A stretch of DNA of 64,000 nucleotides from the NCBI GenBank assembly GCA_030428565.1, contig JAUIDR010000010.1, forward strand, positions 1 to 64,000, in the 5' to 3' direction. How positions within the stretch are numbered: position 1 is the first letter of the stretch; each line of letters begins with the position of its first letter. Below are positions 1-8,070 of this stretch, in pieces. Source of the DNA: Alphaproteobacteria bacterium. GTDB taxonomy: Bacteria > Pseudomonadota > Alphaproteobacteria > UBA7985 > JAUIBT01. A program made the position numbers and the translations under genes. The notes below the pieces were generated by a model that was not told where the DNA came from, searched no databases, and saw only the letters and a list, made by a program, of their open reading frames with translations.

Positions 1-667
1 TGCCTGCCGGCGCATCTGGCGTCCGAGCCAAAACCAAATGAATGATGTTCTCGGACATGTCATGCTCACCATAGGTGATGAAGATTTTCTGTCCTTTAAT
101 GCGGTAATGATCGCCTTCACGCACGGCTTGGGTGCGCAAGCTGGCAAGGTCTGTACCCGCTTGCGGCTCGGTCAGGTTCATAGTGCCTGTCCAGCGGCCT
201 TCGATTAGAGCCGGCAGATAGCGGGCCTTCTGAGTATCCGATCCCACCGCTTCCAGCGCATCAATCACACCCTGGCTCAGCAAAGGGCACAGCGCGAGCG
301 ACATATTGGCGGCCTGCCACATCTCGCTGACCGCCGTCGATAGGGTGCGCGGCAATCCTTGACCGCCAAAGTCGGGATCGGCGGCCAGACCGATCCAGCC
401 CCCCTCTGCCAGAGCATCGTGGGCTTCCTTGAAGCCCTTTGGCGTCTGCACCTGGCCATTGCCAATATGCTTGGAATGTTCCAAATGGCCCGAATAATTG
501 ACCGAAGACAAGGAGTCCTGACATACTTTTGCCGACTCGCTCAAAATCGAGTCGACCAGCGTTTCATCCAGCGCATCAAAGCCAGGGCAAGCCATAAGAT
601 CGCCGCCACCAACCAGGTGTTGCAGCGTAAATCGCATGTCATCAAGTGGCGCTTCGTACAGAGGCAT
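1..667 (-). CDS. Acyl-CoA dehydrogenase, DmdC/FadE-like (partial, N-terminal 222 residues)
   Basis: This flavoprotein family oxidises the alpha-beta bond of acyl-CoA thioesters, using FAD and passing electrons to ETF. The reverse strand reads from an ATG at 667 without a stop to the window edge. The protein begins MPLYEAPLDDM, as in long acyl-CoA dehydrogenases of the DmdC (methylthiopropionyl-CoA dehydrogenase) group. Around residues 165-170 lies NLTEPQAGTDL, the substrate/FAD-loop motif, and about 25 residues later comes KIFITYGEHDMSENI, also typical of that group. A GGAAAC stretch precedes the start. The C-terminal half lies outside the window, so substrate specificity cannot be judged. 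It is divergent from the multidomain gene to its right. Confidence 0.88.
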   Translation of the reverse strand, partial: MPLYEAPLDDMRFTLQHLVGGGDLMACPGFDALDETLVDSILSESAKVCQDSLSSVNYSGHLEHSKHIGNGQVQTPKGFKEAHDALAEGGWIGLAADPDFGGQGLPRTLSTAVSEMWQAANMSLALCPLLSQGVIDALEAVGSDTQKARYLPALIEGRWTGTMNLTEPQAGTDLASLRTQAVREGDHYRIKGQKIFITYGEHDMSENIIHLVLARTPDAPAG

Positions 668-1097
668 GGTCGGCGGTTTCCTGTAAATTTGTTTCGAGTT
701 TTTGGCAGATTAGCACAGCGCATTTACGGCCCAAACGCCCTCCAGGCCGGGTCTTTCCCCCTGACCTGTAGAAAGCGACGATTGCAGCCCGCTTTACCTT
801 AAGGGAAAGGCTATCACCCATGCGTCGTTTTCAGCAAGCGGCATTTCGCCCACCTCATGCGCATCTTTACAATGGGGAAGACTCTAACGCCCTAGCCGTC
901 GCGCCGGATTCCTTCCTTACCGTAGCGAGCCGTTGTTCGCGTCAAATCGCCGAATTTCGTGATTACTCCTACCTAAAAATGCAATCCTCGTTAGGCCAGC
1001 TATGCGCTGATCGCATAGCTACCACGCAGGGCTTGCTTCAAGCCGCCTAGGCGTGCATGCCGAATGCCTGGTTCACTTGATGTGGTACGCCGACGGT
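668..1097. other. Intergenic region between divergent genes, with a 9-bp hairpin
   Basis: About 430 bases separate the divergent acyl-CoA dehydrogenase and multidomain genes, so both promoters should lie here. I see no convincing small gene. A reading frame at 820-1050 has no recognisable family, a low-complexity composition and no ribosome binding site. A perfect 9-bp inverted repeat lies at 998-1020 and is listed separately. Confidence 0.5.
998..1020. promoter_or_regulatory. Perfect 9-bp inverted repeat upstream of the multidomain gene
   Basis: AGCTATGCG at 998-1006 is matched by CGCATAGCT at 1012-1020 around a 5-base centre. It lies about 80 bases before the chosen start of the multidomain gene. 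It could be an operator or an RNA hairpin in the leader. No U-tract follows, so it is not an intrinsic terminator. The function is an inference from position only. Confidence 0.4.
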
Positions 1098-3713
1098 ATG
1101 ACCTATAAGAGCCCCAAGCAGGCTGTTGATGCCATGATTGCCATGGTCGAACAGTCGCTCCCAAGCGGCCTTGATGACCTTGATCTTACGAGCGCAGCGC
1201 GCCTGCTTAGCGAGCAGGCCACTTTGCGCCGCTTCCAGCCTGGCGAGACGCTGGTTCAGAACTTTGCAGCTGGGTCGTGGATCTATCTTTTGATGGATGG
1301 CAGCATCTCGTTTTGGAGCAACGGACGCGCTGAGCGCGAGCTGATAACGACCAACGCGGCTTGGACCCCGTTTGGCTGGTCGGCGCTGCGTTCACCGTCG
1401 CGGTATTTCAGCCACGTCACCAGTGAGAGCGATGGCCAGGTTCTGGCGCTAGCCATCGAGGACATTCAGCAACTCAGTCTTTCGCAGCCCCTGGCCAGCA
1501 TTGCCGTGCTGTCCTGGTGGTTCTCGCGCGCCTTGCCGCTGATTATGCAGACCCGCGCCGATCCACCGGCAAAGACTGCGGAAATGAGCCAATTGGCCCG
1601 TTTGGTGGAAGCGGAGCCACACATCGCCAGCCCCGAAGCTGACATTCCCAAAATTGCCGATGTTTTGGAACGATCACCGGTGCTTGGCGGCGTGGCACGA
1701 ACGACGTTGGAAATGCTGGCGCGCACCGCCAGCGCCGTCCAAATCGCTGGCGGCGACTTCGTATGCCGTCAAGGCCACAAGAGCCCTGGCCTAGCCATCT
1801 TGGTCTGGGGGCAGATTAATCTTAAATATCAACCCAGTGACAACCCAAACCAACAGCGCGAACGCATAATTACACGTCCGGGCTCTTTGGTCTCCTGGGT
1901 AGGCCTGGAGGGACAAACCGTCCCCAGTATCCATGATGCGCAGGCCTCGCGCGACAGCCTGTTGTTGGTGCTGACCCCCAAGCAGCTCTCCCAATTGAGC
2001 CAATCGCACCCCTATTTGGTCGAGACCATCTATCACAAACAGTTCTGGATGCTGGGGCGGTCGTTGCGGTCGGCGCGCGCACTGAAGCAGGTCGAGAACT
2101 CGCGCTCGGGCATTGAAGTCTTGCAAGCGCTGATCGACGACAATCGCTTGAACTTGCACCCCTCGTCGCAGCTGTTTGCGATCGAAGCCATGCTACAGCA
2201 CACCGCAACGCGGCCTGTCGCCTTTGATTTGCTCAATCGTTTGCCTGACCATGGTTCTGATTTGGAAAAGGGTATCGCAACCTTGGCGCTGGATACCCTG
2301 CGCAATCTGGAGCTAGAGACCAGCTTGGCTTCGGCTCTGGCACTGACCTGCCCCGATCCCAGCCGCCTCAAGTCACCCAGCTTGGCCCGCCGCACTCACC
2401 ACGCTGAAGCCATGGAGCAGGCCCTGGATTTTAGCGGATTCCATATCTCGGGCCTGGAAAACCTGCCGGACAGCCCCAACTGCTTGTTCATTTATAACAG
2501 CCTGCCGGGCCGCGAAATCACCCAGTTGGCCAACGGCCAGCAACTGGACCTGTGCGCCGAATTTATCTCTGCCAAGATCGCCTACCCCAAATATGGCACG
2601 CCTTGCACCTGGATCGCGCGCCCGTCGTCGCAATCAGCCAGCGCGGCCATTCTGGGCACCATAGCACCGCCGCAAGCCTCGCTGCAGGCGGATGACTTCT
2701 TGCAGCTCACCGAAGACGCACTTTCCGCTGGCAGCCCTTTGATGATCGCCCCGGAAGGCGAAGATGATCGCGAATGGCACGACCAGAGCACCGCCAGTTC
2801 GCCCGGCCCCTTGCGCGCCGGTGCCTTTGCCTTGGCTCAAGCTTTGGCCTCCAAGCCAATTATCGTCCCAATCGCCTTGGCCAATTTCGATGAAGATCCC
2901 GCTGACAAAGTGCTGTCAGCAACAATCCAGCGCCCCATTGCGCATGCAGATCTACCCGATATGCAAGATCGTGCGGCGGCCAAGGATTTCTTGGCCGAGC
3001 TGCGCAAGCGCTTCAAAGGCTGGGTGGCTCAGGCGCGCGAGCAAGCCGCCGCGCCCGCGCCGCAAAACTCAGCTAACGTCTGGACCAATCGCCACGTGGT
3101 TGGCACCCTAGAGCGGGAGTTCCAAGCGGACGTTTTGCAGGCCGAACAAAGCTTCCACGCCGCACGCGAGCCGCAGGGCGAAATCATGCTCTACGGCTCT
3201 TCTAGCCTGCGCTTTTGGGAGACCGCAGAAGCCGACCTTGGACATGCGCCCTTGTTCAATCTGGCTTTTGGCGGCTCGACCCTGCCCGCTTGCAGCCATT
3301 ACCTGGATCGACTTGTAACGCCCCTGGCGCCGCGCGGCATGATTTTCTATTGCGGCGATAATGACCTCAGTCGCCATGGCGATCCTCTGCGCGTTGTGCG
3401 CCACTTCAATCGCTTCGCCGACCGTTTGGCAGAGCGTTTGCCGCAGTGTCGCTGCCTGCTGGTGTCCATAAAGCCCAGTCCACTTCGCACCCATTTGATG
3501 GACGCAATTCAAGTCGCCAATCAGGGCATGGCCGATGCCGTCGCCAAGCGCGCAAATTGGCGCTTTATTTCGGTCTATGACGCGATGTTGGATGATGAGG
3601 GCAGCCCGCGGGCGGAGCTGTTCGTCGATGACCGCTTGCACCTATCGCCAGCGGGCTATGCCATTTGGGCAGGTAAGCTAAGGCCCCAGTTGGACTGGCT
3701 GCGCGGGATGTAG
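1098..3713 (+). CDS. Multidomain protein: cNMP-binding-like domains, acyltransferase-like domain, SGNH hydrolase
   Basis: With the ATG at 1098 the protein has 871 residues. Residues ~35-125 and ~200-300 resemble cyclic-nucleotide-binding (CRP-type) beta-barrels, for example FQPGETLVQN and ILVWGQINLKY. Residues ~440-640 resemble a PlsC-type acyltransferase: block III reads MIAPEGEDD, followed by LRAGAFALA and PIIVPIALA. The HX4D catalytic motif is not visible at its expected place, where NSLPGREIT stands. Residues ~695-870 form an SGNH/GDSL hydrolase with YGSSSLRFW (Ser), NLAFGGS (Gly), CGDND (Asn) and DDRLH (Asp-His). No signal peptide or membrane segment is seen, so it is probably cytoplasmic. 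The upstream in-frame GTG at 1053 and ATG at 1080 are possible starts; none has a strong ribosome site. The biological role is unknown. Confidence 0.75.
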   Translation: MTYKSPKQAVDAMIAMVEQSLPSGLDDLDLTSAARLLSEQATLRRFQPGETLVQNFAAGSWIYLLMDGSISFWSNGRAERELITTNAAWTPFGWSALRSPSRYFSHVTSESDGQVLALAIEDIQQLSLSQPLASIAVLSWWFSRALPLIMQTRADPPAKTAEMSQLARLVEAEPHIASPEADIPKIADVLERSPVLGGVARTTLEMLARTASAVQIAGGDFVCRQGHKSPGLAILVWGQINLKYQPSDNPNQQRERIITRPGSLVSWVGLEGQTVPSIHDAQASRDSLLLVLTPKQLSQLSQSHPYLVETIYHKQFWMLGRSLRSARALKQVENSRSGIEVLQALIDDNRLNLHPSSQLFAIEAMLQHTATRPVAFDLLNRLPDHGSDLEKGIATLALDTLRNLELETSLASALALTCPDPSRLKSPSLARRTHHAEAMEQALDFSGFHISGLENLPDSPNCLFIYNSLPGREITQLANGQQLDLCAEFISAKIAYPKYGTPCTWIARPSSQSASAAILGTIAPPQASLQADDFLQLTEDALSAGSPLMIAPEGEDDREWHDQSTASSPGPLRAGAFALAQALASKPIIVPIALANFDEDPADKVLSATIQRPIAHADLPDMQDRAAAKDFLAELRKRFKGWVAQAREQAAAPAPQNSANVWTNRHVVGTLEREFQADVLQAEQSFHAAREPQGEIMLYGSSSLRFWETAEADLGHAPLFNLAFGGSTLPACSHYLDRLVTPLAPRGMIFYCGDNDLSRHGDPLRVVRHFNRFADRLAERLPQCRCLLVSIKPSPLRTHLMDAIQVANQGMADAVAKRANWRFISVYDAMLDDEGSPRAELFVDDRLHLSPAGYAIWAGKLRPQLDWLRGM

Positions 3714-3727
3714 AAGTATCGCGGCCA

Positions 3728-3751
3728 GGGCCCCGCCGGCGCGCCGGCCCC
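3728..3751. terminator. Possible bidirectional hairpin between convergent genes
   Basis: A 14-bp perfect palindrome, GCCGGCGCGCCGGC at 3735-3748, lies in the 44-base gap between two convergent genes and is flanked by GGGCC and CCCCG runs. A strong stem here could stop transcription from either side. There is no T-tract, so an intrinsic terminator in the strict sense is not supported. Confidence 0.35.
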
Positions 3752-3757
3752 GAAACG

Positions 3758-5005
3758 TCAGCGGTGGCCGCGCAGCACCGGCCATATCGCCAAAAGCAAG
3801 ACCAGCAGGCAAAAGCTGACGAGCGCGACAGCAAAACTACCCGGTCCGCCGTCGGACAGGCTGTTCACCAAGGCCGCCATGCAAGAGCCACCGGTTGTGG
3901 TTGCCACGCCAAAGAAGGCTGCCGTCAGTCCGATTTGATCGCCGTGCGGGTCCAAAACCAGCGCCGTTGCGTTGGTGTAGACCACTAGATAGAGCGAAAA
4001 GAACACCTGCGTCAGGGCAACCAGCATGATCAGCCCGAACAGGCCCGCAGCTGTCAGCGCACCAAAGCTGGCAGTGCAGACAAAACTGAGCGCCGCCCCC
4101 AGGACACAGGCGCGAACCGAACCAAATCGCCGAATGACGCGCGCATTCATGGCCTGCCCTAGGACAATGACGCTGCCCGATGCGGACAAGATAAGGGTGA
4201 GCGCCAACCGTGAAATGCCAAGCTGATTTAGGTAGAGGTTGGGCAGGTTCGACAACATCAAAGGTAAGGTCGCTGCCACAACCGTTGCCAATAACAAATA
4301 ATGCCTTGATTGGCGGTGCGCTAAGATTTTGCCAACGCCGCCAAGCAAGTATTCAGCGGTCAGCGGGCGGCTCTTAAGGCGCGTCTCTGGCAAAACGAAG
4401 ACCACGAGCAGCAAAGCGAGCAGGCAATAACCCGTGGTGACAAACAGCGTCGCCCGCCACCCAAAAGCGCCGCCGACCGACCAGCCCAAGATGGGTGCCA
4501 GGACCGGCGCAGCGGCAAAGAAGCTGGATGAAATTGAGATCGCCCAGCCAAGCTCGCGACCCTGGAAGCAATCGCGTAGGATCGCACGCCCCAGTAAGAA
4601 GCCGCTCGCGCCGCCAACACCTTGCACCACCCGTAATGCTAGCAAGCTGCCAAGGCTGGGTGCGAAAGCTGCCAGCAAGCTGGCGATCGCATAGAGCGCA
4701 ATGCCTGCGATGAGTGCGGGTCTGCGGCCATAGCGATCCGAAAATGGCCCCCAAATGAAATGCCCAAGACCAAGGCCGATAAAAAAGAAAGGGACCACTT
4801 GGCGGACCGCCGCTGGTGCTTGGCCAAAATCTGCTGCGATGGCGTTGAGATTGGGAAGCAGCATGTCGACCGTCATAGGCGGCACCATGATCAACAGCCC
4901 GGCCAGCGCCAACAGAACTATCTTGGGAATTGGCCACGACCAGTCGGTCGCCATCGCCGCAGGGGCCTGTTTTTGAGATGCGTCGTCGGCTGGGTCGTGG
5001 GTCAC
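3758..5005 (-). CDS. MFS multidrug exporter, Bcr/CflA (DHA1) family
   Basis: This inner-membrane drug:proton antiporter-type protein has 415 residues and about 12 hydrophobic segments. MFS motif A is seen at residues 86-95 (GPFSDRYGRR), between the second and third membrane segments. The stretch VVQGVGGASGFLLGRAILRD, about 30 residues later, is typical of the Bcr/CflA group, whose known members export bicyclomycin, chloramphenicol or other small compounds. The substrate here is unknown. It is a single gene converging on the multidomain gene, and a hairpin lies just past its stop. Confidence 0.88.
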   Translation of the reverse strand: MTHDPADDASQKQAPAAMATDWSWPIPKIVLLALAGLLIMVPPMTVDMLLPNLNAIAADFGQAPAAVRQVVPFFFIGLGLGHFIWGPFSDRYGRRPALIAGIALYAIASLLAAFAPSLGSLLALRVVQGVGGASGFLLGRAILRDCFQGRELGWAISISSSFFAAAPVLAPILGWSVGGAFGWRATLFVTTGYCLLALLLVVFVLPETRLKSRPLTAEYLLGGVGKILAHRQSRHYLLLATVVAATLPLMLSNLPNLYLNQLGISRLALTLILSASGSVIVLGQAMNARVIRRFGSVRACVLGAALSFVCTASFGALTAAGLFGLIMLVALTQVFFSLYLVVYTNATALVLDPHGDQIGLTAAFFGVATTTGGSCMAALVNSLSDGGPGSFAVALVSFCLLVLLLAIWPVLRGHR

Positions 5006-5337
5006 AGGGCTATCCTAAATATTCGATCTGGCGAAGCCGCGAAGCTCTGTTGGTCAAGCCTCAATCGGACATGAGCGTGGCAATTGGAGCGTGCGAGGAT
5101 TGGTCCACCATGCGGTGGCCGGTTCAGGCGATGCGTCAGGTTTTATGGGGCGGCCACTTGGGCTATACACTTGGCCTACACACTGGGGCCATGCACTGAG
5201 GCTATGCAGTGGCCTTGGAACCTTCAGCCCGCAAAATAAAGACAAAAAGAGCCCGCCTTGCAAACCTACCTAGCATAAATTTATGTAACGTGTGAAGTTT
5301 TTATAATCTGCGCAATGTTCTTGCAGGTACGGTTGCG
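5006..5337. other. Intergenic region with imperfect 13-bp tandem repeats
   Basis: These 332 bases lie upstream of the Bcr/CflA gene and downstream of the Coq10-like gene (both on the minus strand). They should hold the transporter promoter. I see no gene. Short frames crossing it have no family resemblance. The tandem repeat at 5155-5219 is listed separately. The last 100 bases are AT-rich. Confidence 0.5.
5155..5219. repeat. Imperfect 13-bp tandem repeat, about five copies
   Basis: Successive 13-base units begin CACTTGGGCTATA (5155), CACTTGGCCTACA (5168), CACTGGGGCCATG (5181) and CACTGAGGCTATG (5194), with a decayed partial copy CAGTGGCCTTGG from 5207. The period is exactly 13 in the four full copies. 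It does not overlap a credible gene. The same period recurs in other spacers of this window. Confidence 0.8.
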
Positions 5338-5814
5338 CTAGACCTGCGCCGCGACACCCGCTGACGTCTTGCCGTCTTGAGCGGACCCGTACAGGCGATG
5401 CGCCCGCTCTTCAAAGGCCGCCACCAGGCGCCGCTGTGCTGTCATGAAAAGCGGTTCAACCACCGCGCTCAGCACGCGAGACTTAAAGCTAAACTCAACC
5501 TTGAAATCGATAATACAGCCGCTCGCCGTCGGCTCGAATCGCCAATGATTTTCCAAGTGAGAAAACGGCCCACGGACCAGCTTGCTCTCAATGGTCAGCG
5601 ACTGCGGGTCGCTCACCACACGCGAACGAAACGACTCGCGTATACCCTTGAAGCCCAAAATCAAGTCGGCTTCCATCTCTTGTGCTGACAGGCGCTTGAC
5701 CCGCGCGCCGACACACCAAGGCAGGAATTTTGGGTAATCTTCCACGCGCTCAACCAGCTCAAACAGCTGCTGTGCGGTGTAAGGGGATGGGCGTCTTTCG
5801 GCATGGTGTGGCAT
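5338..5814 (-). CDS. Coenzyme Q-binding START-domain protein (Coq10/RatA family)
   Basis: The 158-residue protein is a single polyketide-cyclase/START domain. It begins MPHHAERR-PYTAQQLFELV and continues VEDYPKFLPWCVGARV, the signature of the Coq10/RatA family. Family members bind ubiquinone and support respiration (Coq10); the E. coli member RatA was described as a ribosome-binding toxin. In alphaproteobacteria the Coq10-like role is the usual assignment. The start matches the family N-terminus well, although no strong ribosome site is visible. The last 15 residues are not part of the fold. It has no operon partner here. Confidence 0.85.
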   Translation of the reverse strand: MPHHAERRPSPYTAQQLFELVERVEDYPKFLPWCVGARVKRLSAQEMEADLILGFKGIRESFRSRVVSDPQSLTIESKLVRGPFSHLENHWRFEPTASGCIIDFKVEFSFKSRVLSAVVEPLFMTAQRRLVAAFEERAHRLYGSAQDGKTSAGVAAQV

Positions 5815-6028
5815 AGGATCTAGAGCTAATGCTTGTTTCTAAGCCGCTCAAGGGGCTAGCAGGGCGCTATGCGGTCGCATCTAGTGGCAACCGCCTAGCC
5901 ATGGCGCGCTTGCACTACTAAAAAATGCAGGACCGCCTTATACCGACGAGTAATTGCGCTCAATCCGTCTTGCTCAGCGCTAGCAACTATCTGTATTTTG
6001 TAATCCTTCAAATTAAGCAGGTACCAAC

Positions 6029-7915
6029 ATGGTTCAGAAGCCAGCCTTTCAGATCAAGTCTATCCAAGCGCTGCCTGGCCACATGTTCGGCTGCCGTCAG
6101 CACCTAGTGCGGATTAAGGCCCAAGTGGACAATGGGGCCAAAGACGCCGCGCTAATGACCGCGCTCTACCAGCGTTTGCGCACTCAACTGCCGCCCTGCC
6201 CAGTTGCCGACCTGGATCTAACCGCTCTGAACGCGCACGCCGGGGTAGCCAGCCTTGAAATCTTTGCCGCCCTGCTGGCTGCCATGCAGGAGAACGGCGG
6301 CGGGCCTGCGCTCGAGCTGCCAGTCATTGAGGCCTCATTGAGCGCTTTGCAGGAAACCAGCGAGGTGACGCTCTACGCGCCGACTTCCATCCCGTTGCTG
6401 GCAGAACAAGCGGCGCGCTGGCTCGTTGGCATGGTCGAGGCTTACGCCAAGCCCGATCAACGCGCCAAGCTGGACGCCGCCAACGACGAGCAGCTCCAAA
6501 GCCTGCTCGAAAAGGCAAGCAAGCAGATCGACGCCGGTGTCTCCTTCAATGCGAATGCACGGCGCATGGTCCGCGCGGCTTACCACGAAGATATGCCGTA
6601 CCTCATTCTACCAGGCAGAGTCCTGCAATTGGGCTACGGCGGCGGAGCCCGCCTATTCCGCGGTTCGGTCAGCGATCAAGCCCCCTCGATTGGACTAGCC
6701 ATGGCCCGCGACAAACGCGCGGCCAACCACCTGCTGCAGGTTGCTGGCTTTCCCGTGCCCGAACAGCACCGCGTCACCAGCCTTAAGCAAGCCGAGGCCC
6801 TGGCGCGAAAGATGGGCTACCCGGTGGTTATCAAGGCTGGAGACCTGGACGGCGGCAAGGGCGTATTTGCCAACATCAAAGATCGCACTGCGCTAGAGGC
6901 TGCCTACCTTCGTACCAGCGCCTTGACCTCGCTGGTCCTGTTGGAAAAGCACATCGCGGGCCACGATGCCCGGGTCACGGTCTTCAACGGCGAGATTGAC
7001 GGCGTATTCCCGCGACGCCCCGCGCAAGTCGTGGGTAATGGCCGTTCCAGCATTCGCGAACTAATCGCAGACTATAACGATGATCCTCTCCGTGGGCGGC
7101 AGGTCTATCATCCCCTCGCCACAGTGGAGCTCGACGAGGTGTTGCTTGAGTTCATCGCGCAATCGGGATTTTCGCTCGACAGTGTTCCTGAAGCCGGACA
7201 AACGGTTGTGCTGCGCAGCAATGCAAACCTTAGTACGGGCGGCATAAGAATCGTCTATGAAGGTGAGCTTCACCCTGAAGTGAAAGCAACCTGCATCCGT
7301 GCCGCTGCCCTATTCGGCATCGACATTTGTGGCGTCGACCTGCTGTGCGATGATCTTACACGCCCCCTAAGCGAGCAAGGTGGCGTCATCTGTGAGATTA
7401 ACGGCGGGCCCCAGATTGGTCTGACCGGCTCACAACACGTCAATCGCAAGATCTTTGAGACCTACCTTCCGAACGGGTTTAGCAAGGTGGGTCTGTGGCT
7501 GTCGGACGAGCCCTGCAAGTTCAAGCCTCAGCCAAAGAAGAACCCGCTGCAAGACCAACTTGAAGCGCGCCCACTTAGCAACCTATATGATCGCAACTAC
7601 GCCTGGCCGCTAACTTATAATTGGCAAGACAACTTCTTTGAGCAAGGCCTACCAACAGACCGCCTGCACGCCCTCGCCATCCCTGCCGAGAGCCAGAATT
7701 TCGACCGGATCGAACGGCAGCTCAGGTTCGTGGCTGGTTTCCTGCGAGGGCCTGTCTTGGTCGAAGGTCAACATCCGCTTGCAAAGGAAATCGCCGTTCT
7801 TTGCCCCAGCTTACAAGGCGCCGATGGCCAGCCGTTGCAGTGCAGGCTGTTGGATGAGGACCGCGATTTGAAGAAAGTATTCGCAAAGCATCTGCCCTCA
7901 CCGATCAGCCGCTAG
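6029..7915 (+). CDS. Cyanophycin-synthetase-like ATP-grasp protein lacking a Mur-ligase domain
   Basis: The 628-residue protein resembles the N-terminal two thirds of cyanophycin synthetase CphA. The N-domain ends with VLQLGYGGGARLFRGS (about 198-213), followed by an ATP-grasp domain at about 225-480. The ATP-grasp shows ARDKRAANHLL and FPVPEQ, a phosphate loop GDLDGGKGV, NANLSTGG, FGIDICGVDLL and the metal-binding EINGGPQ. CphA would continue with a Mur-ligase domain carrying GTNGKT. Here residues 485-628 contain no P-loop and resemble nothing I recognise. The protein should form an amide or peptide bond at ATP cost, but substrate and product are unknown. A glutathione-synthetase-like ligase is an alternative. 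The gene stands alone; the ATG at 6029 has only a weak upstream purine run. Confidence 0.7.
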   Translation: MVQKPAFQIKSIQALPGHMFGCRQHLVRIKAQVDNGAKDAALMTALYQRLRTQLPPCPVADLDLTALNAHAGVASLEIFAALLAAMQENGGGPALELPVIEASLSALQETSEVTLYAPTSIPLLAEQAARWLVGMVEAYAKPDQRAKLDAANDEQLQSLLEKASKQIDAGVSFNANARRMVRAAYHEDMPYLILPGRVLQLGYGGGARLFRGSVSDQAPSIGLAMARDKRAANHLLQVAGFPVPEQHRVTSLKQAEALARKMGYPVVIKAGDLDGGKGVFANIKDRTALEAAYLRTSALTSLVLLEKHIAGHDARVTVFNGEIDGVFPRRPAQVVGNGRSSIRELIADYNDDPLRGRQVYHPLATVELDEVLLEFIAQSGFSLDSVPEAGQTVVLRSNANLSTGGIRIVYEGELHPEVKATCIRAAALFGIDICGVDLLCDDLTRPLSEQGGVICEINGGPQIGLTGSQHVNRKIFETYLPNGFSKVGLWLSDEPCKFKPQPKKNPLQDQLEARPLSNLYDRNYAWPLTYNWQDNFFEQGLPTDRLHALAIPAESQNFDRIERQLRFVAGFLRGPVLVEGQHPLAKEIAVLCPSLQGADGQPLQCRLLDEDRDLKKVFAKHLPSPISR

Positions 7916-7994
7916 AGCATAGCCCGAGCACTGGTCCTTGATTGCGCTCGTAAGACTGGCGCGCGCATTTGCGGACAAATCGAGGAGAAGGAGC

Positions 7995-8069
7995 GTGACG
8001 AGCGACTTCCATTCGGCGAAACTCGCTCCAGAACCGCCCACGAGGTCGGACCCTTCAACATGGATTTGA
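7995..8069 (+). CDS. Possible 24-residue leader peptide ahead of the PaiB-like gene
   Basis: A GTG at 7995 opens a 24-codon frame ending in TGA at 8067-8069, one base before the PaiB-like ATG at 8071. A strong ribosome binding site (GAGGAGAAGGAG) lies just upstream, while the PaiB-like gene has only a weak one of its own. The peptide MTSDFHSAKLAPEPP... has no recognised family. Translational coupling is an inference; it may be chance. Confidence 0.3.
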   Translation: MTSDFHSAKLAPEPPTRSDPSTWI

Positions 8070-8070
8070 C

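Noticed and set aside
820-1050. 76-codon plus-strand frame before the multidomain gene
   Set aside because: No family resemblance, no ribosome site, low-complexity composition; it includes the 9-bp inverted repeat.
2764-3111. 115-codon frame inside the multidomain gene
   Set aside because: It is another frame of the main gene, without its own ribosome site or family.
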